From Undaria pinnatifida (Eukaryota > Sar > Phaeophyceae > Laminariales > Alariaceae): DNA of 64,000 nucleotides. Position 1 is the stretch's first letter; each line of letters starts with the position of its first letter. Shown in pieces: positions 42,741 through 53,654 of the stretch. The notes beneath the pieces are model-generated. The model was given only the letters and a program-made list of their open reading frames with translations. It made no database searches and was not told the DNA's origin. Location: positions 557,984 through 621,983 of the forward strand of contig JABAKD010000003.1 of the NCBI GenBank assembly GCA_012845835.1, read 5' to 3'. The translations under genes were made by a program, and so were the position numbers.

Positions 42741-43435
42741 GATCGATGATTGGCTAATCAGCGACCAGAATCGGTGTTCAAAATTGTACTTCAGTAGCAA
42801 AGCTGGTTTAATGGCTGCAGTCTAGCAACATCATCGACAACAATAGCAACATATATAAACAGCAACAACAGCACCACCAGCACCACCACCGTTTTTCATC
42901 ATACCAGCGTTTCGGTAGATTCACCGATGTCGGACTGTCTGGTGTCATATACGATAAATATCCCAACACAGAGCTCGTAGCTGAGCACAATTTCTTGATG
43001 ACATTTTCTAAACGACCCTCCAAAAGTAGAGTCAGTTACCACTTGTTCGAGGAGCTCCTTCGTTCGTTAACCACTGATACTTCGGGACGATTCATTGGTC
43101 AACGCACGTACAAAATTTACCGTTGTCACCCTGATCCCACCCACAACAAACGGCAAGGTACTCTCCCAAAAACTAAGCACATGACGTTTTTTATTTATCA
43201 ATACAAGTTTCTCCCTGTCGGGACGTGGTTAGCTTGAAGTCTTGGAGGTGTCGCGAGTTACAAAGGGGGTAGCATACTAATTAAATAGCCACCGTGCAAG
43301 TAATCGGGCAATACCTGCAGTAAGTGATCCGTAACGGAGAGGAAAGAAAACTATGTAGCAACACCTACCAACACAAACGAGTCGATAGTTTATTCTGTTA
43401 GGTTATTCTATAATTTTTTTTGAACACCGTCGTCG
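42741..43435. other. No gene recognised
   Basis: A plus ORF (42995-43237) reads KRPSKSRVSYHLFEELLRSL and could be coding, but I see no family match and no convincing splice sites. The rest is featureless. Confidence 0.35.
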
Positions 43436-43910
43436 GCTGTGAGTTCGACGAACTTAGGGTCGATACTCATCTTTGCAAGCTGTGTAGTGCACCGTTCGCC
43501 CGTTTTTATTACGCACACCACTGCCCTAATAGGGGTCCCCCCGGGAGGCGGTGGTGTGCTCCTTAGGCAATACCACCGCCTTATAGAGGGAAACCGCCTT
43601 ATTCATTCCAGGTTACGAGTGCGAATCCCCAGTCACGCCAGGCGATTATGACCGCCTTATATCGGGATACCGCCGTATATCGGGGAACCGCCTTATTGGG
43701 GGACCTCCACTGTAACACCGTTTAGGGTATTATATAGCCCTTTTGGTCCCCCAACAAGGTGGTAGTGCGCCAGAGCAATACGACCGCCTTATAGAGGGAA
43801 GCCACCATATTCATTCCAGGTTACGAGTGCGAATCTCCAGTCGCGCCAGGCGATCCTGACCGCCTAGTATCGGGATACCGCCTTATTGGGGGACGCCTAC
43901 TGTAGTGCAT
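43430..43910. repeat. MITE-family end plus 'ACCGCCTTATA..GGGATACCGCC' repeats, array A
   Basis: 43430-43495 is a reversed end of the CAGCTTGCAAAG family. From 43500, units with GGTGGT.TGC.CC..GCAATACCACCGCCTTATAGA, 'ATTCCAGGTTACGAGTGCGAAT', CCAGTC.CGCCAGGCGAT and ACCGCCTTATTGGGGGAC occur twice (43540-43710 and 43760-43900). The same family makes the array at 52905-53560. Confidence 0.7.
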
Positions 43911-44543
43911 GTAGCACTCGGCGCTGAGCACATTGTCTTCATCCAGATTTCTTCGCGTTCCCGCAAAAAGCGAGCCTGACATTATTCCATTGGGTTCTTC
44001 ACTGCCGCACAAGAAACCTAAAACAATAAAAAACAGAAAGTACTTCACCCTGGCGGGGTTTCTTACCTTGGTAGAGGGCGCGCTCTACACTAAATTATTT
44101 GTGAAACCCCTCCCGAATTTCTTGTTGTCCTGTGCGCATCGATCTGCCTTTTCTTATTACCTCTTTTTTTGTTTTCTTTGTTTGAGGTCCTGCACTAGAG
44201 TGTGGCGCTGTGGGGCACGATTTCTTAAACCAAAGCTCTTAGCGTCCCCCCCAAAAGAGAGTCTGACGGTCTTATTCTGTGTCCTGTACAACGTATTCGT
44301 GGGCCTCCATGTATGTTGTGCAGGTCCGAGCGGTGATAACGAAGGGGTGTCGCGAGGCAGGCGTAACGGACACCTACCAGGCCTCGATACTCACGGCCAA
44401 GTGGATGACCGCACAGGTACTATGCCATAAACATGGTAGAGAAGAAACGTACAGTCCGTGCATACGTCGTTTTCGTCTTTTGTGGGTTGCCCAGGGGGGC
44501 ACAGCTGAAAACAAACCTTACCCACATTTTTTTTTAAAGGAGC

Positions 44544-45421
44544 CAGGCAGTGGGGCGGGGGATGTACTCAGTTGTTGCTTGCCTTAGTCATTTGACCGTT
44601 AACTATGCATCTGTTTCGAGACGGAGCACAGTTCCTATTCCTATTAGAGACACCTCCAACATTTGGGCGCTCATTACGCTTCTTCCATGTACTACACAGA
44701 GACTGTTTGCTTATCCTATCCCCGTCCTGTTTCGCCGTCTGCGACCACCATCTATCTCCTAGGATAGCGATCGTTTTCTCGCTACTCTCTAGTCTACCAA
44801 ACTCTTCCATGTCACATACGTCTAATTTCTTCATCTCCTCCTCTAACGCATCCCGTTCCTCCTTGTATATTTGACACTCTCCTATATGTGAATCTTACTA
44901 TCTATTGTGCCACACGGGCACGTGTTTGTAGCCACGTCCTCCTCCTTTTGATTACTGGTATATCTATTTCTTCTTTCAGGTAGGTCCAGGTCCCCTACAC
45001 GAAATCGCAGTTTCAGCTTTTTCGTGTAGTCCATTGGGCTGTGGAGATGCGTTTTCATTTCAATATCGTCCCTCAACTCCCCGTATGTCTCCAAGTGCTG
45101 CTCCTCTTCCACCTTATTTCTTAGCGTTAGCCTTTCCCTTTATTATATTACATATTTTACTTCTGTCTTGTACCCGCCAAACTTCTCTATATGCAGTACC
45201 TCTTCTTGGTCTTCCCCTAAAACCTTCCATATTTCCTCGACTTCGTTATTCCATCTTATTCCAGCTCGCCATTTTGTTATTTTCTCCCATACAGCCCTAT
45301 CAACTATGGCTGGCAACCTATTTTCTGGCATATTATTTAGTTTATATTGCCATTTCAACTTCTTCACGTCTCTATTTGTTTTCAGAGGGTACATTCCTAG
45401 TAGTCAGGCAGTGGGGCGGGG
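44544..45421 (-). mobile_element. 5'-truncated LINE insertion with 17-bp target duplication
   Basis: CAGGCAGTGGGGCGGGG occurs perfectly at 44544-44560 and 45405-45421. Between them the minus strand encodes the C-terminal end of a LINE-type ORF2 in broken frames: KWQYKLNNMPENRLPAIVDR, then VWEKITKWRAGIRWNNEVEE (45394-45143), then a segment ending TNTCPCGTIDSKIHI..EC (to about 44880), a Cys-Cys-His-Cys knuckle as found at the end of such ORFs. A charged tail reaches a stop at 44568. The reverse transcriptase core is absent because of truncation. It lies antisense in the large first intron of the methyltransferase gene. Confidence 0.75.
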
Positions 45422-45700
45422 TAACTAAACCAAGTAAAACAACTGGCAATCACAAGCCGTCACTTTTTCTCGATTCGCACAGAAATCACAACGCTCCGAT
45501 TTTCTTTTGGCTTTTACCTTGCTAGGACTTTGGCTCCGTTTTCTCTTGTGTGTGCTCCCCTCGGTTGACCATGGTTTTCTTCTTGTTCTTTCTGGGAGCT
45601 TTTTCGTATCCGACATTGAACCTCATGCTGCACATTGTCGGATGCCAACAACAGCAAAAAACATACTGGCAACGATATACGTGTTACGTTCCCGATTGTT
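45422..45700. other. No gene recognised
   Basis: A minus ORF (45616-45425) has a small cysteine cluster (CDFCANREKVTACDC) but no recognised domain. Confidence 0.3.
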
Positions 45701-46760
45701 AGCTGTCCGTTAGCTGTTTGCTAGTAATAGTCGCTCACTAGCTGTTCGCTAGTTGTTCGCTGGCTGTTCGCTAGGCGCTCGCCGGCAGTTCGCTAGCTGC
45801 TCGGTGGCTGTTCGCTAGCTGTTCGCCGGCTGTTCGCTAGCTGTTCGCCAGCTATTCCCTAGCTGTTCTCCGGCTGTTCGCTGGTTGTTCGCTGGAAATT
45901 TACTGGCTGTTCGCTGACTGTTCGCTGGCTTTTCGCTGGCTGTTCGCTGACTGTTCGTTGGCTGTTCGCTGACTGCTCGCTGACTGCTCGCTAGCTGTTC
46001 GCTGGCTGTTCGCTAGCTGTTCGCTGGCTGTTCACTGACTGTTTGCTGACTGTTCGCTAGGTGCTCGCTGGCACGTCGCTAGCTGTTCGCTAGCAGTTCG
46101 CTAGCTGTTCGCTAGCTGTTCGGTAGCTGCTCGCTAGCTGTTCGCCAGCTATTTGCTAGCTGTTCGCTGGCTGTTCGTAGCTGTTCGCCAGCTGTTCGCT
46201 GACTGTTCGCTCACATTGGCTGTTCGCTGGCTGAGCTGTTCGCTAGCTGAGCTGTTCGCTGGCTGTTCACTGGCTGTTCGTAGGCTGTTCGCTAGCTGTT
46301 CACTACCTGTTCGCTAGCTGTTCGCTGGCTGTTCGCTGGCTGTTCGCTGGCTGTTCGCTGGCTGTTCGCTGGCTGTTCGCTAGCTGTTCGCTGGCTGTTC
46401 GCTGGCTGTTCGCTGGCTGTTCACTGGCTGTTCGCTAGCTTTTCGCTGGCGGTGGCTGTTCGCTAATTGTTCACAGACTGTTTGCTGGCTGTTCGCTAGC
46501 CAACTCTCCGTTCGCTAGCCGTTCGCTAGCTGTTCGTTAGCTGTTCGCTACCTGTTTGCTAGCTGTTCGCTGACTGTTCGCTGGCATTCACTAGCTAGCT
46601 TTCCGCTCGCTGGCTCTCCGCAGTAGCAGCTGTTCGTTAGCTGTTCGCTACCTGTTCGCTAGCTGTTCGGTGGCTATTCGTTGTTAGCTGTTCACTAGCT
46701 GTTCGCTAGATCTCCGCTAGCCGTTCGCTAGCTTTTCGCTAGTTATTCATCTTCTCGCTA
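45700..46760. repeat. 11-bp minisatellite, ~1.05 kb
   Basis: About 90 degenerate copies of GCTGTTCGCTA/G (CTAGCTGTTCG in another register), with variant CTGGCTGTTCG and CTGACTGTTCG units clustered. It ends about 130 bases before the first catalytic exon of the methyltransferase, inside intron 1. Confidence 0.95.
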
Positions 46761-46894
46761 GCTGCATACGTCGTTCGCCAGCTATTTTGGCCGACACGGA
46801 GCATTTCATTTCCAGCATCTTCATAGTGCACCCACCCACCCACCCACCCTCTCTCCCTCTCCCACCCCACCCCGACCCCCGATCGCGCGCACAG

Positions 46895-47011
46895 CTTGGG
46901 TACCAACGCACGGAGTGGTGGTTCGAGCGGTCAGGCACGAAGAACATCTTCCAGAGCTTCTTCGGAGGAATGGCGGCCGCAGCGGAATCACGCCCGTTCT
47001 TAGCGCTCGAG
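46895..47011 (+). CDS. Methyltransferase exon 2 (start of SAM-binding fold)
   Basis: 39 codons, phase 0 at both ends. It follows a C/T-rich tract and GCACAG, and ends CTCGAG|GTACAG. It reads LGYQRTEWWFERSGTKNIFQ then SFFGGMAAAAESRPFLALE. FLALE is the first beta strand of a Rossmann-like class I methyltransferase and continues in the next exon as MGSLEG. The upstream partner is uncertain (37548-38009 fits by phase). Confidence 0.7.
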
Positions 47012-47424
47012 GTACAGACGACTCAATAACACGCAAGGCAAACACGCGAAAATATCTATTTAACTGGTCTGCAATAATAGTGGTTACTCTATTGCGCCGG
47101 TATGTGCTAACCGGAAATACGGGCACTATTGTGGTCAACCGGCACTACTCTGCAATACTGTCACCACTGGTTTGTTTTCATTTGTGCCAAGCGATTCTGC
47201 AGGTTCTCTAGCGGGCAACCGACACTGCTCAACCGGCGCTACAGCGGGGATACTACTGCTGTCTTGTATTTCTCCTTTATTTTCCCTGCGTCAGCGTCCA
47301 CCTCCAATCTCTGCAGGCAGCTCTTATGTCTTTGCGATTCGACACGGCACATTTGTCGCCCACCGTTTGTGTATTCAACGGTGTGCGTGTGATCACGCCC
47401 CTGCGCAGGATATGCAGACGCACG

Positions 47425-48300
47425 AAGGTAGAGGTGTAGAGGTATACCCTAAACTGGCCGAGGTTCCTCAGTTGAGGAGCTCGGTACCCCTCTGAGGCAA
47501 AAACTGTTTTTTTTCGGTAGAGGTATAGAGGTATACCCTAAACTGGCCGAGGTTCCTCAGTTGAGGAGCTCTGTACCCCTCTGAGGCAAACACCGATTTT
47601 TTATGTAGAGGTGTAGAGGTATACCCTAAACTGGCCGAGGTTCCTCAGTTGAGGAGCTCTGTTCCCCTTTGAGGCAAAAACTGTTTATCTAGGTGGAAGT
47701 ATAGTCTAGAGGTGTACCCTAAACTGGCCGAGGTTCCTCAGTTGAGGAGCTCTGTACCCCTCTGAGGCAAAAACTGGTTTTTAGGTAGAGGTATAGAGGT
47801 ATACCCTAAACTAGCCAATTTTCCTCAGTGGAGGAGCTCTGTACCCCTCTGAGGCAAATACTGTTTTTTTAGGTAGAGGTACAGATATATACCCTAAACT
47901 GGCCGAAGTTCCTCAGTTGAAGAGCTCTGTACCTCTCTGAGGCAAAAACTGTGTTTTAGGTTGAGGTATAACCCTAAACTGGCCGAGGTTCCTCAGTTGA
48001 GGAGCTCTTTACCCCTCTGAGGAAAAAAACGATTTTCATGTAGAGGTGTAGAGGTATACCCTAAACTGGCCGAGGTTCCCCAGTTGAGGAGCTCTGTACC
48101 CCTTTGGGGCAAAACTGATTTTTCAAGTAGAGGTATTATTATAAAGATGTATACTCTAAAATGGCCGATTTTTCTCAATTGAGGAGCTCTGTACTCCTCT
48201 GAGGCAAAAACTGTTTTTTTAGGTAGAGGTGTAGAGGTATACCCTAAACTGGTCGAGGTTCCTCAATTCAGGAGCTCTGTACCCTCTGAGGCAAAAAATA
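47425..48300. repeat. ~90-bp tandem repeat, 10 units
   Basis: The unit is GTAGAGGTATACCCTAAACT, then GGCCGAGGTTCCTCAGTTGA, then GGAGCTCTGTACCCCTCTGA, then GGCAAAAACTG plus a T run. Units start near 47430, 47517, 47608, 47696, 47790, 47875, 47960, 48045, 48125 and 48222. CCTCAGTTGAGG is self-complementary with a 2-base centre. It lies in intron 2 of the methyltransferase gene. Confidence 0.9.
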
Positions 48301-48379
48301 AATTCTAGAAAAAATATAAGTCGCTACCCGGTGAACAAGCCTACTATTAATAATATGTGCACTGGTACACAACAAAAAC

Positions 48380-48840
48380 TGATGCAAAAACATAGCAATA
48401 TTCCGACGATTTTGGGGTTAACGCCCTTACTGCTGGAAACCCTTTTTAGGGAAAAAGTTACTTGAAGTTAGTATAGAGGTGCACCACTTTTTTTCTGAGG
48501 TGTTCCTCAATTTGGGAGCTTAAGACCACTCCCCAAAAAAACGATTTGGACAAAAAATAAAACCACATCCCGGATGAAAGATCCCATCGCCTTAGATACG
48601 CAACGCTCGGAGAATCATGAACCAAAAAAATAGCGTATTTCCGACGATTTTGCCCAGATTGAGGAGCCCCGTCATTCGGAAAACATTTAAGATGAAAACT
48701 GCTACCTCTATCGTAGCATGCGTGTTGGTGATAATTTTACTCGAAATTAAAATAGGGAGGGATTTTGGGATTCCAAAGGGGTTAGAGCCCCGTCACTCAG
48801 AAAACGTTTGATCCGAAAAAAAGTGCTACGTACCTCTGTC
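48380..48840. repeat. Diverged copies of the left-end dispersed repeat
   Basis: Words such as CCGACGATTTTG, 'ACTTGAAGTTAGTATAG' and 'GGAGCCCCGTCA.TC.GAAAA' match 36600-36690 and 59400-60540. No ORF of interest. Confidence 0.4.
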
Positions 48841-49488
48841 ATCGTATCACGCGTCTATGTGTAAGATTGAACGTAGGATATTCTGGGGTTTGCGGGGCGG
48901 GAACGAATTTTTCAATATGTTTGGAAGGCATGTTTGTGAGAGAATAATCTAGTGCGAGATCGTAGCGAGTTGGTTGAGGTGAGCTGTATCGGTCAGGAGA
49001 GAGGGAAAGATACGCTGGTATTTAGTTCGTATGGTGCGTGTGCACTCGACCACAGGCCTTGCGGAAGGAACGTTTCCCGTGGCGTACCTATGGTTTTGGT
49101 TTCCTTTGGTTTTCTTCTTTCTATTGCCGAGGAACATGCTCGGTAGTAAATCAGAACCGAACTTGGTTACTGAAAAAAGGGGAGTACATGTATACAGTTT
49201 TTTAGTGTATATCTTAGGTTGTTTTTACTGTGCCCCCCCCGCAATGAGGATATTAGCGAATGGTTGACGTAAAGCTCGTGCTGCGCATTATCGGACCACG
49301 CAAACCATATTTTTCCACGATCTTTCATGTCTTAAAGCATTAGATTCTGGAGTTCCTTTTTGTACATGTGAATGGTATGATTGGAACAAACGCTACGCAT
49401 TGTCAGACGAGCAAATGGAACGATAATTTTGTAAAATATTCGTACACGCACATACTCGCGGTGCCGGCGCCGGCGCCGGCCGTCACAG
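48841..49488. other. Intron sequence, nothing recognised
   Basis: End of intron 2 of the methyltransferase gene. A GCCGGCGCCGGCGCCGGC palindromic run (49463-49480) precedes the acceptor. Confidence 0.4.
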
Positions 49489-49629
49489 ATGGGAAGTCTG
49501 GAGGGAGCATCCGCGATGTGGTTCGCAGAGCACCTCTTGAAGCACCCGGACTCGCTCCTGGTCTGTGTAGACACGTGGGACGGAGGTCCCGATCTGGAGC
49601 ACTATGACATCGACATGCCTTCCGTAGAG
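49489..49629 (+). CDS. Methyltransferase exon 3 (motif I and acidic strand)
   Basis: 47 codons, phase 0, from CGTCACAG (acceptor) to GTAGAG|GTACGA (donor). Joined to exon 2 it gives LALEMGSLEGASAMWFAEHL. This is the glycine motif I of the 'E.GS.EG.S..W' methyltransferase family (macrocin O-methyltransferase / Methyltransf_24-like). LLVCVDTWDGGPD follows, the second strand with the acidic residue that binds the SAM ribose. Confidence 0.85.
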
Positions 49630-50048
49630 GTACGAAAAAAAAAACAGGTGCGGAACCTGACAACAGCTAGGTATGATATCCTTTGGGCAGTGCCGAAAAC
49701 TCGGCGTCGGAGTCGTCGAGTTTGAAAGCAAAGGTGTTTCTGCTCTACCTTGAGTACCGTTTTTTTCGATTACCTGGTAAATTTGTGCCCTGTGTTGTTT
49801 TTTAGTGGGGGGGTTTTCCGCCCCCTATTTGCTTCCCTGCTTGCCCCCCTAAAAGCTCCTGAAACAGAAAACGAGAAGCGTACAATAGATGTTTTATTTG
49901 TTCCCCGTTAATGATACTGCATAATTTATAGTAGTTTTTTCTCCTCGGTTGCTCTGTTTTAGTCTGTTATTTCTTGACCGAAAAAAAAGAGGAGGGACCT
50001 TGAACAAAAAAAAGAGCAAAACCAGAAAAAAAACGCTCTTCGATAGGT

Positions 50049-50275
50049 AGGGGTTGCACTTTTTGTGCAAAAAAAAGGTAGTCCCTCAGTCCGGTTGAGC
50101 TTCTCATGTGAGGAACTACTGCTTAGTCATTAGTCAAGTAATTTCACGAGTATTTATATATAGAGGACTAAGACATAAAAGCTCGGTCGGGTTGTGCGAA
50201 CGAACGCCTTCAAAGTTATTCATCGGGCAATGTTGATATTGAGCTCCTCGTGTGACGTGGCTCTGGTCTTAAACT
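50049..50275 (-). mobile_element. MITE-like repeat, family 'ATCCCACGGTAG', reversed copy
   Basis: Reversed landmarks (TAGGGGTTGCACTTT, 'ACGCCTTCAAAG', 'GATATTGAGCTCCTCG') match 58440-58710. It ends only ~30 bases before the acceptor of methyltransferase exon 4, so it nearly fills intron 3. Confidence 0.5.
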
Positions 50276-50306
50276 GACTGATAGCGCGTGCCACTCGTTC
50301 AACCAG

Positions 50307-50453
50307 GACCGTTTCAAGTGGAATATGGGGAAGGTTCCCAACGGAGAGCGCGTGGTAGCCTTAAAGGGAGACTCTCTAAGAGGTCTGGCCGGGCTCGTAG
50401 CCAGCGGGCTCAGCTCATCCTTCGACGCCATCTACGTTGACGCTTCACATCAG
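50307..50453 (+). CDS. Methyltransferase exon 4, ending at a GC donor
   Basis: 49 codons, phase 0, from TCAACCAG (acceptor) to CATCAG|GCAAGC (donor). It reads DRFKWNMGKVPNGERVVALK, then GDSLRGLAGL.. and FDAIYVDASHQ. This matches the family order of an 'F..N' segment, '.V.L.G.S...L..L', and the 'FD.IY(I/V)D.SH' strand. A GC dinucleotide in a strong donor context is needed to join DASHQ to MKDVLADS in the next exon with family spacing. The next GT downstream would break that alignment. Confidence 0.85.
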
Positions 50454-50469
50454 GCAAGCAAGCGATCCC

Positions 50470-51260
50470 GTCTCCTGTCCGCTGTCTCCTGCCCCCTACT
50501 CCATGTCCCTTGCCCCCTGTCCCCTGTCTCCTGTGCCATGTGTCCTGTCCCCTGCTTCCTGCTTCCTGTCGCCTGTCCCCTGTCTCCCTCCTGTCCCCTG
50601 TCTCCTTCACCCTATTCCTTGCCCCGCGTCCCCTATCCTTTGTCCCCTGTCCCCTATCCTTTGTCCCATGTTCCCTGCCCTGTACGCCCTGTCCCCTTCC
50701 CCCTGCCCCCTATCCCCTTCCCCTTTGTCTTATATTTCCTGTCCGAAGTCCCCTATCCCCTGTCCTCCGCCCCCTTCCCCCGTCTCCTGACGCCCATTTC
50801 TTATTTTTGTCTCCTGTGCCCTTTCTCCTGTGCCTTATGCCCTGCCCTCGACTCCTCATCCCCGGACCCCTACTGCCTGTCCCCTGCAATTTTCCCATGG
50901 TCCCCTGCCCTTTATTTCCTGCCCCCTTTCCCCTTATTACCCGCCCCGTTCCCCCTATCCCCTGTCTCCTGATTCCTATTCCCTGCCTTCTATCCTCTGT
51001 CCTCTGTCCCCTGTCCCCTGTCCCCTGTCCCCTGTCCCCTGTCCCCTGTCCCCTGTCCCTTGTCCCTTCCCCTTCTTTCCCGCGTCCTCTATTTCCTGTC
51101 CCTTGTCCCCGGCCACTTGTCTCCGCCTCCTGTTCCTTCCTCCCCTTGTCATGACCACGGTCTCCTGTCCCCTTCCCCTTGCCCCCTGTCCCCCGCTTCC
51201 TGTTCCCTATCTCCTGTCTCCTGTTCCCTATTTCTTCTCTTCCTTACGCCTCCCCCCTCG
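50470..51260. repeat. CCCTGTC heptamer minisatellite
   Basis: About 110 degenerate units of CCCTGTC / CCCTGCC on the plus strand, perfect at 51003-51057. It lies wholly in the GC-AG intron of the methyltransferase gene. Ser-Pro-Val-Pro-Cys-Pro-Leu ORFs (215 codons and less) are artefacts. Confidence 0.95.
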
Positions 51261-51554
51261 ACACCTTTCGTTTCACTCGTTTTTATGTTCTGGCGGTAAC
51301 CGAGATGATACCGTGTTGTGCGGAGTGAAGATGCTTAACTCCGCGCAAGGAAGATGGTATCACGTAGTGTGCATATGGCAAGGCGCCCACGAGGAAGCTA
51401 CATCGTATACCTATTCGTTTCCGTCTCTGGAAGTTGCCACACCAGAAAACAAATAAATGAATTCGAAGCTGTCATCCGATGTGGAAGAACGCACGCGCAC
51501 GGTGCGGAAAGTCCGCTTCACAAATGGTTCGTTGTAGGATGCAGCAGCTCGCCC

Positions 51555-51715
51555 TTCATGCGACTCGCCGAACACCTCACGGCACTTCGTGCTTTGGTGC
51601 ACGCGATGTCTGCGGGGTCGGTGAAAATGCGACGTGCTCCACCCCGGCATGGCAGGGATGCGAGGGTCACATGATGGTCTTAAGACTGCCATGCATGAAT
51701 TGGGGTACCCCCCGG
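51555..51715. repeat. Dispersed repeat shared with 59833-59993
   Basis: TGCGACTCGCCGAACA.CTCACGGC, 'GGTCGGTGAA.A..CGA.GTGCTCC' and 'GGCAT.GCAGGGATGCGAGGGTC' are shared in order with the right-end copy. Confidence 0.65.
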
Positions 51716-52695
51716 CACGCCACCGGTGGCACATTTCGTTTCACGTCAAACGTCAGTGACTGGTATGGGCGAACTACGTCATTCAGAACACAGCTCGACG
51801 CAGAATTCCGAAAATTACCGCACACATCTATCTGAAAACACCTAGCCCAACTATCAGAACCTAGTCGGCGGCTTATAGCGACCTCTTTCTGGACAAGGTC
51901 ATGGTCACAGGCGTCTTCCCTTCTCCCCCGCCCCCCGCCCCCCCAGCACTTGCCTTCATTTTTTATCGCGCATTCGGTTCAGCATTCCCATTTTTGAGCT
52001 TTTGTGCTCGTCTTCTTTCACCGACTTATAGCAGGCCGACTCACAGCCTCACCCGTTACCTTTTTCTTCCCTTGCACGCCAACTAACTGTAATACTTGGC
52101 TAATTAAGTAAACAGTCGGCGACTTAGAGTCAGCCAACCCACAGCTCTAGTGAACCTTGTTCCCTTTCCTTTCCCGCATGCCACCGGCAACACAGTTCGT
52201 CTCACACAGCATAAGACATGAATATTATTGTCAGATGAAAGGCCTCTTTGTGAACAGCCTCACACGACAACCCAACGAAATTATCGCATGGAACAGGCTA
52301 CAATACCCAGCCAACCAAAAATCTAGTCGGTGACTTATCGTCAGCCAACTCACGGCCTCGGCAAACCCCTTTCCTTTTCCTCTATCCGCACGCCGCTGGT
52401 GACGCGTTTCGTTTTTTGGCACGCATGCAATGTCTTCACCCCTTTTCAGGATTCTGAAATTATCCTTTGGCATAAAGTGCATTATCTTCACCATTGTCCA
52501 GAATTCTAAAATTCATCGAAGTATCACATTAAATACTCTAAATCCAAGTGCCCCCCTCCCCCCAAATATAACGTTGGAAGAGCAGAAGGTGTTTTATTCC
52601 TATCCAACCTGCCACCCAGCCCCCGTCCTTTCCCTCTGCACACCATCGGTGACGTGTTTCTTTTCGAAAAATAAAATGTAACCGCTTGTTTACAG
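51716..52695. other. Intron sequence with a SINE-body fragment
   Basis: 51890-51995 carries 'GGTCACAGGCGTC', a C-rich run and 'TTTTTATCGCGCATTCGGTTCAGCA', the reverse of the SINE body. Similar 'ATCGGCGACTTA.AGTCAGCCAACCCAC' fragments are at 51865, 52105 and 52325. No exon seen. Confidence 0.4.
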
Positions 52696-52854
52696 ATGAA
52701 AGATGTCCTCGCGGACAGCCTCCTGTCATTCCGATTGCTGAAGGTGGGGGGGGTGATGGTGTTCGACGACTACGTGACCTTCGCCGGGGTGGAGCGGGCG
52801 ACAACGCCTGTGGAGGAAGCTCTGGGCGACTCCCTTGAGGTCATCTTCAGAAAC
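52696..52854 (+). CDS. Methyltransferase exon 5 (core strands)
   Basis: 53 codons, phase 0, from GTTTACAG (acceptor) to AGAAAC|GTGAGA (donor). It reads MKDVLADSLLSFRLLKVGGV then MVFDDYVTF. This is the helix and strand that follow DASHQ, ending in the 'LLK.GGV..FDDY' motif typical of this methyltransferase family. The acidic pair DD is expected near the active site or metal. The second half is a helix-rich insert ending LEVIFRN. Confidence 0.85.
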
Positions 52855-52904
52855 GTGAGACTTAGCGGAAAAGATTGATGATATTTCCGGCACAGGAGGC
52901 CCCC

Positions 52905-53560
52905 CCCGACAAGGCGGTGGTGTGCCAGAGCAAAATATCACCGCCTCACGGGGGGGAAGCCGCCTTGTTTATTCCGGGCTGTGGGTGCAACTCCCCAGTC
53001 GCGCCAAGCGGTTTTGACCGTCTTATATCGGGGTACCGCCATACTCAGACTACCTTATTGGGGGATCCCCGGTCGTGCCAAGCGGTTTTGATCGCCTTAC
53101 GTCAGGATACCTCCTTATGTAGGGATACCGCCTTATTGGGGGACCCCCGGTTGCGCCAAGCGGTTTTGACCGCCTTTTATCGGGATACCGCCTTACTCAG
53201 ACCGTCTCATTGGGAGATCCCCGGTCGCGCCAAGCGGTTTTGACCGCATTATATCGGGATACCACGTTACTCAGACCGCCTTATTGGGGGACCTCCAGTC
53301 GCGCCAAGCGGTTTTGACCGTCTTATATCGGGATACCGCTTTTTTGAGGGACCCCCAGTCGCGCCAAGCGGTTTTGACCGCCTAATATCGGGATATCGCC
53401 TTACTCAGACCGCCTTATTGGGAGACCCCCGCGTTAAGATACGGCCTCGAAAGCACAATAACTTTACACCCGGTCGCGCCATGCGGTTTTGACCGCCTTA
53501 TATCGGGATACTGCCTTACTCAGACCGCCTTATTGGGGGACCCCTACTGTAGGTAGATAC
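52905..53560. repeat. 'ACCGCCTTATATCGGGATACCGCC' tandem repeat, array B
   Basis: About seven units of 62-113 bp, each with GGTCGCGCCAAGCGGTTTTG, ACCGCCTTATATCGGGATAC and CGCCTTATTGGGGGACCCCC. Unit starts fall near 53000, 53071, 53150, 53228, 53299, 53361 and 53474. A 21-bp block starting GTTAAGATACGGCC (53433-53453) interrupts one unit and recurs at 63878-63898. It lies in intron 5 of the methyltransferase gene. Confidence 0.85.
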
Positions 53561-53654
53561 ACAGCGTAACCGCTAGGCTAGCAGCCAGACCTGATTAATC
53601 CATCACTTTTAGGTAATTTTGCTTCTTTGTTTTATCACACCCTCCACGTGACAG

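Noticed and set aside
50325-51456. Long Ser/Pro/Cys/Leu-rich plus ORFs
   Set aside because: They read through the GC donor into the CCCTGTC minisatellite. The repeat is open in all three frames because the 7-bp unit lacks stops.
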